Origin: Tetrapyrgos nigripes | Taxonomy: Eukaryota > Basidiomycota > Agaricomycetes > Agaricales > Campanellaceae | Length of the DNA: 64,000 bases | Assembly: GCA_013368315.1 (NCBI GenBank) | Contig: JAACJM010000029.1 | Location: forward strand, 372,001 to 436,000 | Direction of reading: 5' to 3' | Shown: positions 56,450 through 64,000 of the stretch, piece by piece | Layout of the letters: each line of letters starts with the position of its first letter | Numbering within the stretch: the first letter of the stretch is position 1 | Position numbers and translations under genes: made by a program | The notes under the pieces: model-generated | Seen by the model: the letters and a program-made list of their open reading frames with translations, nothing else | Told to the model about the DNA's origin: nothing | Database searches by the model: none

Positions 56450-57101
56450 GATGAGGGAGTTGTCAAAGAGACGTTTCAAGAGACGTTTCAAGAAGGATGA
56501 AGCTGTCAGCCGACCTTAAAACAGACGCCTCATAGGCGCCCAGTTGAAGAGCGCTGGAACAGCCAGAAAGGAAAGGAAAGTAACAGCATTCTCCTTGACC
56601 CTAAGCCCAGTCTACTAGGAATGTGATCCATAGTTGAAGAGTTTGCCGAAGGAGACGATGGTAGTTGAAGACATCGAGACACGTCACGCGGAAACCGGAA
56701 AATCCGAGTAAAAATGTATTAAAATGAACGTCGAGTCCTACTTCCAGTACATATAGGAGCTAGGTAGTGGTATGAGGCATAATTGGTATGAGTGACTACG
56801 GCAGAGGTATGTTGAATAATGCTAAAGCAGAAGAAAGCACATATAGACCAGCAGCAAAAGACAGACAAGGGAGACACATTTAGACATAGAAAACACGGTA
56901 GGGAGCGGTAGTACTATTATAACAGATTGAGAAGAAACCATTATGGTATGCACACGTCTTGGGAAAAAGAAAAAAGAGTATGAATGAGCGTGATGTTGTG
57001 TATCCTGGTAACAAGAAAGCAGACAGAAAGAAAAATCCGAGAGTAAGCGAGTGGAGGTATGAAAAAGGTCCTTAAAAGGTTTTTATCTGTCCAGACAGCT
57101 T
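56450..57101. other. intergenic between two minus-strand genes
   Basis: It contains the promoter side of the Pro/Tyr-rich gene and the 3' side of the BTB gene. A short direct repeat AGACGTTTCAAG occurs twice at 56470-56492. Nothing else found. Confidence 0.45.
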
Positions 57102-60100
57102 TCACAGATCCTCATCAATAGCATCGACGACGTACAGCACCTGCTGCGGTCTCACAAACAGCCCTCTGGACTCGACACCTCCACCTGACGTCTCACTTGC
57201 TGATGGACTGGCGCTACGAATCCTCATCCTCTTCGTTCCCCTGCCAATTGTACTCCCATACCCGTAAGAGTCCCCACTAGCCTCGCCTCTCTTCCTCACT
57301 GTGCCAAAACGCCGCCTTCCCATCCTCGAGTCATCTCCATACCCACCAATCCCATCACCCCACTCCGAGCCTCCAGAACCCGAAATCTCAAAGTACCTTA
57401 TCCCACCCCAAGACCCATCATTCCACTGTCTCCCTTCCACAGTCCACGATGAACTCAATGACAAATTTCCAGAACCACCTTGTCCAGGTACAGGACTCAT
57501 CATCATATCTCTATCAATCGTCCCACCCACACCTTCCGTAATGGGTACCTCCACTCCAACCCACGGCCCAACCTCTCCTTCAACTTCACCAATATACCTC
57601 GCAAACGCTCTAAACCTCTTCCTCTTTGAAGAAATAACACAAGGTATCCCAATCTCCAACGTCGCTCCAAGATGAGGAGGTACATTCGGCGTCGCACTGA
57701 CCGAAATACTAACGTTGACGTCTCCAGCCTTCTTGCCCACACCAACAGTTTTCCCATTCTTCGCAGCAGCAGCAGCAATCCTAGATGCTCGTCGTTCAGC
57801 AACGACAGCAGCTGCAGCACTCTTGGCTGCTGAAGATGCCGTGGGCCTCGTCACACCAGATCCACCAACGACACTTCTTCTTGGTGTAGTCGTTGACCCA
57901 GTAATCGTATCTCCAGACCCCTTCTTCTTGAGCGTAGCCGTAGACGCCGTACTCGCTACACTAGTCGTCTTTTTATCGTGTTCGTCTAGCGACGGCACCG
58001 GTGGAATCTTGCTGTTATCCGAAACCTTCCTCCCACCACGTACACTCGAGACACTAGCCACACTCCTAACAGACGGCGGTCTCTTCGTCGTAACCGGAGA
58101 AGTCGCTCTAGACGTCCCTGAAACCTTTCTCGTCGTCATAGGTGACTTGGGCGTTCCACCACCAACGGTGTTCGTACTAGCAGCACTCGCTGTACTCTTG
58201 ACACTCCCCACACTAGTACTGCTGACCGTTCTCTTCCTAGTACCACCACCAGCAGTAGAAGGCGCCGTCTTGAACGTTGTACTCCCATCACTTGTCGTAC
58301 TGCTGACACTCGTCGCCGCCGATATCGGTCTAGGTCCAGGAGGTGCCAACCCAGTGTTAGACGCCCCAGACCCCCTTCGTAACGTCGAAGTCGACCTCGT
58401 AGAAACACGTGAAGAAGGTCTCGACGTAGGTGATACACCCAACCGAGGTTGTCTCGGGGATATCGACGAAGTAACGCTACTAGCAATACTAGCTCTGGAA
58501 GACCCAGCAGGTCCAGACATCTTTTGTCGAAGACTCGTCGTGGAGGGTGTTGGTGTCGTCTTGGCACCTGTACCTGTTCGAGAAGTGGGTAGAGGCTTAC
58601 CCTTGCCTCTGAGACTCGGGCTTGCACTGGGTGAAGGGGACGTGGTTGTGGATGGAGAGGACCGCATTTCTACGTCCCCGTCTGTGTCTGCGTCGCCGTC
58701 GCCGTCGCCATTTGCATCTACATCTTCATCTTCATCAACAACACTTCTTCTTCTCTTTCCACCACCACCCTCAGTAAGGTCATCATCATCTTCATCACTC
58801 TCAATAACCACATCCGGTAACTCAACGACACTACTCATAGGTGAAGGTCCTGCAGGTGTCAACTTGGAATCTGGACGGTCTCCTCCAATGGGTATGGGTT
58901 TTTCTCGTCTCCTTTGACCTTGACCTGATAAGGACGTTGCTGAACTGGTACTCCTCAAAGATATCTGTGAACCTGAACTCTTCCTATTCCCAGCACCGAT
59001 ATTCACGGTTAATCTCCCCGACCCAGTTCCAGTTCCACCACCCGTCCCCGTCCCTTGAGCCTTCCTCGCCAAAATAGCCACTCTCATCGAAGGTGTCATC
59101 GAATTCGTCGTAATAGTAGACCCAGCCATAGACGGTGAAGCTGAAATAGCCGAATTGACAGAAAGCATATCGGAATCTGCACCGTTTTTGACGCGAAGAC
59201 GTTGTTGGGTGGGAGTGTTGGATCGAGAGGAGGAATCGTTACTGTGGCCGTGGCCGTAGTGGGGTTGGGGGTTTATAGAGGTGGGCGTGGAAGTACCGGT
59301 AGTGCCTGATGGGTGTTGGAGGTCTTCGATGGGGACTTCAATATCTGGAGGATGAGATAAGAGATTAGATTAGCGTGGTCAATAAAAATAAGAATAAGAC
59401 AGATAAAATAGAGAATAGATAACACTCACAATCAGCTATCTCCTTAACAGCCCAACCCTCCATCTTCCCCTCCTTCACTTCCTCCCTAACTCCATCCTTA
59501 TCCTTCACCTTAACCGTCCACTCCTCGCCAACAAGAAGGAACCCCCCAGCTTCTCGTACCCCTCTCCAGCGTTTCTTGATCCATGCTAGGATTTCCAAGC
59601 GCGTTTGTTCGACCTGGAGTGAAATCGTGAAAGAATGAAAAAAGGGAAAAAAGGAGTGTAGATGGGGGGTAAGTGGATTCCCAATGGTTTGGTTAGTTAG
59701 TGGTTTGGTTAAGACATGACAAGAGGAGAATAGAAAGTCAGGGAAGGAAGGAGATGGTGTATGATGATGTGGAACGGGTAAAAAGACGGAATGAACGAAG
59801 CAAGCGAGTAAAAAGTGAAAAGGAACCGAGAAAAATGATAAAATACGACATGGGCACAGGGACGTAGCCAGCCAGGAACCGGGGCAAGAACTAGTCTATA
59901 CCGATTACCGCCGTCCGTGGATCCATGGATGTTCCAGTGAAGAGATAAAAAGAGAAAGAAAGAAAGAATTGGGTGATTCAAAGACCCGCTCATCAACGAA
60001 AAACCGACAAAACCGAGGGGAGAAAGGCAAGTACAACCTCAAAAAGGAGCACAAATTGGAGAAATGCCAAGAAAAACACGAAAACCCTCTTCATAAAACC

Positions 60101-62692
60101 AAACCAAAAAACTCACCTGAACCCTAACATGACTCGTCCCACTCAACAACGCTCCATCCCCACCCACACTTCCACTTCCCCCCGTCCCACTTGAAAACGG
60201 ATTAGGCAACAACAACACATTAGCCACCAACACCTGATACACCCTCCCCGCGTTCCCCTCATTCAACCCTCGGAGAACCGAGGAGACGATTTGTGTTAAA
60301 TGGAGAGAGTCTGTGTATAACTGATCCGCAGGATACGACGAACCATAACCAGGTAGACTAGAGGTGAGTGTTGAATACGAAGTGGAAGGGTATGATGCGA
60401 TAGATGATGGATGGCCATGTCCAGATGAAGTAGCACCAGAGTTGACCCCAGGACCGAAGGAAGAAGCTATAACCGACCCACGCATGAGGATGTCGTACCA
60501 TTCTTGTGCGACGTCTTCTTCGTCTTCATTCTCCAACCCTTCTTTGTCGTCTTGTTGGTCTTCTACGTCGTCCATCTTCACATCCCCATCTCTATCGTTA
60601 TCGAAACCGTCTACCACGTCCCTCCTCAACAATCTCCGAATCTCTCTGGGGACTCTAAACGCCTCTTCACATCTCTCAGCTAGGTATTCATCGCATGCGT
60701 CTCGGCCTTTGATAAGGTCAGAACGAACGATTTCAAGCCAGGGGGCACGGTCTGGGCCTCCAACGCCAACGCTGACGCCATTTCCCATGCCCATGGGGTC
60801 GTCATCATTTGTAAGAGTTCGTCGACCATTAATGGTACCACTGTTTCCATGAGCAAAGGAAACTTGCTGTGACCCATTCCCACCCTTCTGAGCAAGCTTC
60901 CCATTCAAAGCAGCTTCACCAGCCCAGAGGATACGAAAGACGTTGCCGTTTGCTCTGCCTCTGCTTTTGGTTTTGGTTTTGGTGCTTGCTTTTACGTGTG
61001 ATTGGGTTTGGGTTTGGGGTTTGTCACCTGGTCCTCTAGTCGTACTACCCGAATCCTTCCCGACTCCATCCTTCCCATCCTTGGCGTTCCCCGTCGTCCC
61101 AGTAGTAGTAGCATCAACCCCCCAAACCCTCTTCCTAACGCCCCTGCCCACACTCTCCCTAACTCTCGCACTCAAACTCGCGTATTCCTGTGTAACCCAG
61201 CCTTCGCCGTATAAACCCACAAGTGCACGTCGGGCACCTCGGTCGAGGTAGATATCGGATTGGGAAGAAGGTAGTGATAGAGCGAATTGAAGAATTCGAG
61301 GGGCACGTCTTGAACAGGGTTTACACCTACATCCAGAGCCACCTCGGGTTGAGGATGTGTGGGAGGATGTGACACCAGCAAGAGAAGAGATACTAAGTGA
61401 ATGATGATGCCCATGTGCCGAAGACACAGGTAACGCCGGACTCCCCCAAACTCCCCCAGTAACCCTTTCATATTCTGGAAAACTCAAAAACGCATGAAAC
61501 AACCCGTGTGCCATTTCCATTATGATTCTTGCTCGGACTTCTTCTTCTAGTTCCCGCAAGTTGAGGTGACGTGCGGAGAGGAATATGGCGAATGCGGTGG
61601 AGAGGTCGTAGGTTCTGTGGGAGAAGGCGAGGGTACCGGTGTATAGGTATCCGAGGGTGAAGTGGAGAGAGGCGGGGGTGAAGGGTGGGGAAGGGAGGGT
61701 GAGAGTTGGTAAAAGGGTTGTGGGGTCAATAAAGTAGGTTGAGGAGGGTTTAGATGATGGGGTGGCGGGAACGAGGGCTTTGGATGAAGATGGAGACGAG
61801 GAGAGTAGATTGCGGAAATATGCAGACCGGGAAGCGAGGATAAATTTGTGTGTGGAGAATACGGCGGTGGTTGATTCGTGTTCTTTGTTTCCACTTGAGG
61901 ATATGGCTTCCTTCGCAGTAGAAGAAGAAGTAGCTGCAACATGCAATGCAATCTTTACATCCGAATAGAGCCTTGACCTCCACATAAACACTAAATCCTT
62001 CCTCAGTTTATCAATGCGTAACTCCTCGGCGTCGATATCCTCATCTTCTCCACCTAAGCCCAGCAGACCCCCGCTTTCATGAGAAGAATCGAAAAGAAAC
62101 TCGAAAGCCTCGCCGAAACCTTGCCCGGTGTAGAGGTATTCGAGTTCGTTGGCGAAGAGGGCGGGGGTTATGGAAGCGTGGAGACGGAGGGGATTAGCAG
62201 CCGAATTGGGCTGGGGAGTTGTGCGGCCAGAGGTGTTGGCTGTTATTGTGGATGGAGCCGGGGAAGCGCGGAACGGGGAGGGTGAGGGGGTCCGGGAGAG
62301 AGCCATGGACATGTCGAGGCCTAGTGCGCCTGGGGCTTTGAAATAGCGAGATTGGAAGGAGGGAGGGGCACGGGCGTAGACGATGGCTGTAGCATTGTTA
62401 GAGAAAGCTGCTGCAAAGTCAAGGTAGACAAACCCTTGTGCCCCCAAACCTCCTCGACATGGTCCTCATCCTCTCCGACTTCCCATACTACATCCGGAAA
62501 CCTGTCCTTCGCGCCATGAAACAGACTCTCCAGGTCGTTTTGCCAGACTTCGGTCGACCGAATCATGGATTCCTGGAAGGACGGGGCCGACGTCGATGTC
62601 GACGTCGACGCCGACGCTGGGGTCGCTGTTGCGGTGGTAAAGGTGGCAGACGTCAGCGTAGACGCTGTGGAAAGCGTATTTCCAGCTGCCAT
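57102..62692 (-). CDS. BTB/POZ + CAP-Gly domain protein
   Basis: Four exons (62692-62434, 62386-60117, 59613-59430, 59344-57102) give 1,651 aa with every phase consistent. The first intron, 47 nt, restores a BTB fold: FPDVVWEV ... VWGHKA|IVYARAPPSFQSRYF at residues 65-102. A second BTB-like segment follows near residues 240-300 (LYSDVKIALHVA ... STHKFILASRSAYFRNLL). After a long Ser/Thr-rich, basic, disordered region (about 980-1450), the C-terminus carries a CAP-Gly domain at roughly 1465-1570: GIPCVISSKRKRFRAFARYI, GEVGPWVGVEVP and WNDGSWGGIRYFEI. CAP-Gly domains bind EEY/F tails of tubulin and EB proteins; BTB domains dimerise or recruit CUL3. A microtubule-linked scaffold or ubiquitin-ligase adaptor is inferred. 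The frame appears intact. The start is the first ATG in good frame; upstream there is only a non-ATG extension. Confidence 0.85.
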
Positions 62693-62946
62693 CCTCGCCA
62701 ATTTTCAAACAAAACAACCAGAAAATAAAGTGAAGCCGTTGTCGTCGATAAACAAACACGTGGTTACCCGATGGGTTAGGGTTCCTCTGTCCTTTTTTCA
62801 CACCAGGCACTCTTTATCATTCCCTCTCCTTCTTCGGAGCCTTTAGATGGACTCTAATATCTCTGCTTTTGTCCACTTCCATTCCTTGCTTTCCAGGAAG
62901 TAACTCTGGACGGCATGAGGTGCGACAACCCATACTTTTTATCATC
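62693..62946. other. intergenic between the BTB gene and tRNA-Thr
   Basis: Divergent spacing of about 250 nt. No motif beyond AT-rich and pyrimidine-rich runs. Confidence 0.4.
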
Positions 62947-63018
62947 GCCCGCTTAGCTCAGTGGTAGAGCGCGCCACTCGTAATGGTGAGGTCGGTTGTT
63001 CAATCCAGCCAGCGGGCA
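62947..63018 (+). tRNA. tRNA-Thr (CGT)
   Basis: A 72-nt cloverleaf including discriminator A. The acceptor stem GCCCGCT/AGCGGGC is perfect. A box TAGCTCAGTGGTAGAGC; anticodon loop CTCGTAA in stem CGCCA/TGGTG, giving anticodon CGT that reads ACG Thr codons; T arm GGTTGTTCAATCCAGCC, with a B box GGTTGTTCAATCC, slightly off consensus but paired. There is no intron. Confidence 0.9.
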
Positions 63019-64000
63019 ATGTCTCCTGGTTTTTGATCAATCTGCCGGCCATTCTCTCAACTCAAGCCGATTAGATGTGATCGAGGCTTCAGCAGTCAGC
63101 ATCAAAAATAGCTGAAAGCCAGTACGAGGACGAGATTGTGAGTGGTTGCTTTTTGCCGTTCTTCTTTCTGACTCGCTCTTTATGCATAGCGCTAAAGTCT
63201 TGCAACGTCAGTGACACATCTTCCATTCCAATATCATCTGGATTCCGAGGGATACAGCAGTGTCCAAGTACGGAACCGATGCGACTCGGACTCGAAAGAT
63301 ACTTAGTGTGCTTGCTAGTACTTTCTACTTACCTTGAAGCGAAGGTAGTATTGTGGCGGAGACGATTAACTACTCGCCATGACTGGACTGTGTAGCCCAT
63401 ACCCTCCTTCGTGAATCGTTCACTGATGACATCAAGCCAGGACACGGCCGCACAAATTGAATCTTTCCCGGTTCAACCGTTCATGAATGTTGAATCCTCC
63501 CCCCACATTGATATCGTTCCGAATCTTCTCTCCTCATCGTTAATCCTACTTTTCCTCACGAGTAAGTAGTATGCCTTCTTGCTTTCTCCCATCCGAATCC
63601 AGGTGTTTTGGTGACTCGGAGGTCCCGTTTACTAAGGAACAACTAAGGAGTCCTGCTTCAACTGACAACTGTCGGGTGGACAGTGACTAGTGACTGTGTA
63701 TTTTGGATCAGATCTAGGTGGTTGTCGATGTTATACTTTGGAATCAGCCAACAATCAGCTACTTAGTACTTACTCAGGACTTACAAAAGTTACCATTATA
63801 AGGATTCTCCTTTGCTTCAAAGTTCTAAGTGTAGATTTGTGAGTAGTGATGATGGGGGAGGGAAAGACGGCACCGAGTCTAAACAGAGAACAAGGATCTT
63901 AAATATGGCTTCGATATCTATCAGCAAATGTTGTGCAACTTATGACAGTAGTATAGACACACCCGCAGCAAACTTGAAGTTTCGATGCCATGCAGCATCC
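63019..64000. other. stretch without a supported gene
   Basis: Small plus ORF 63138-63395 (85 aa) with no motif. The remainder shows no coding, RNA or repeat signal that I can support. It may be the 5' region of a gene beyond the right edge. Confidence 0.4.

Noticed and set aside
57715..58917. 400-codon plus ORF opposite the BTB/CAP-Gly gene
   Set aside because: Antisense shadow of the Ser/Thr-rich region of a well-supported gene; no domain and biased composition.

Overview
The window looks like a nuclear contig of a basidiomycete, most likely an agaricomycete mushroom. The pointers are short GT..AG introns of about 47-60 nt in every gene I could resolve, a NACHT-WD40 STAND protein of the HET-E/HNWD style, chromodomain Ty3/Gypsy retroelements, a Helitron helicase remnant, many short inverted-repeat transposons, CYP and seven-helix gene relics, and intron-rich secreted-protein genes. 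I see no operons, CRISPR arrays or bacterial features. Species identity is inference only.

Layout. 1-5.1 kb: the 5' part of a NACHT protein (minus strand, running off the left edge) plus a decayed flank that recurs at 24.7-27.8 kb. 5.1-8.4 kb: a truncated cytochrome P450 pseudogene, a GC-rich minisatellite block and a truncated mitochondrial-type (PDK/BCKDK) kinase relic. 8.5-12 kb: a small tRNA neighbourhood (one intact initiator tRNA-Met, two or three damaged tRNAs) with a hAT-type element inside a tRNA-Ile relic, a Helitron helicase fragment and a TA-flanked MITE. 12.5-18.9 kb: two decayed chromoviruses joined head to tail. 19.7-24.7 kb: an intact 1,541-aa NACHT-WD40 gene. 24.7-29.3 kb: the second copy of the duplicated flank. 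29.4-31.7 kb: an intact 13-exon secreted S33 alpha/beta hydrolase. 32.7-36.0 kb: nested small repeats.

36.1-44.75 kb is the most interesting object: an 8.67-kb Mutator-like (MULE) element with a perfect 9-bp target duplication. It encodes one very large multi-exon protein. This carries a GCM/WRKY-type zinc finger, a D-D-(CxxH)-E MULE transposase, a ubiquitin-specific-protease-like cysteine peptidase, a PHD finger and a further conserved C-terminal region. It is broken only by one frameshift and one nested insertion.

44.8-54.6 kb holds two paralogous small secreted cysteine-rich genes that share their promoters and TATA boxes. Between them lie tandem repeats and a seven-helix gene that was split inside a 50-nt intron by a transposon and then partly inverted. 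55.4-62.7 kb is ordinary host sequence: a Pro/Tyr-rich protein with an NLR-associated-looking motif and a 1,651-aa BTB + CAP-Gly protein. An intact tRNA-Thr(CGT) lies at 62.95 kb.

Overall the first 54 kb is an accessory, repeat-driven region (immune-type NLRs, secreted proteins, transposons) and the last 9 kb is conserved gene-dense sequence. All functional statements come from motifs read by eye; no database search was possible.
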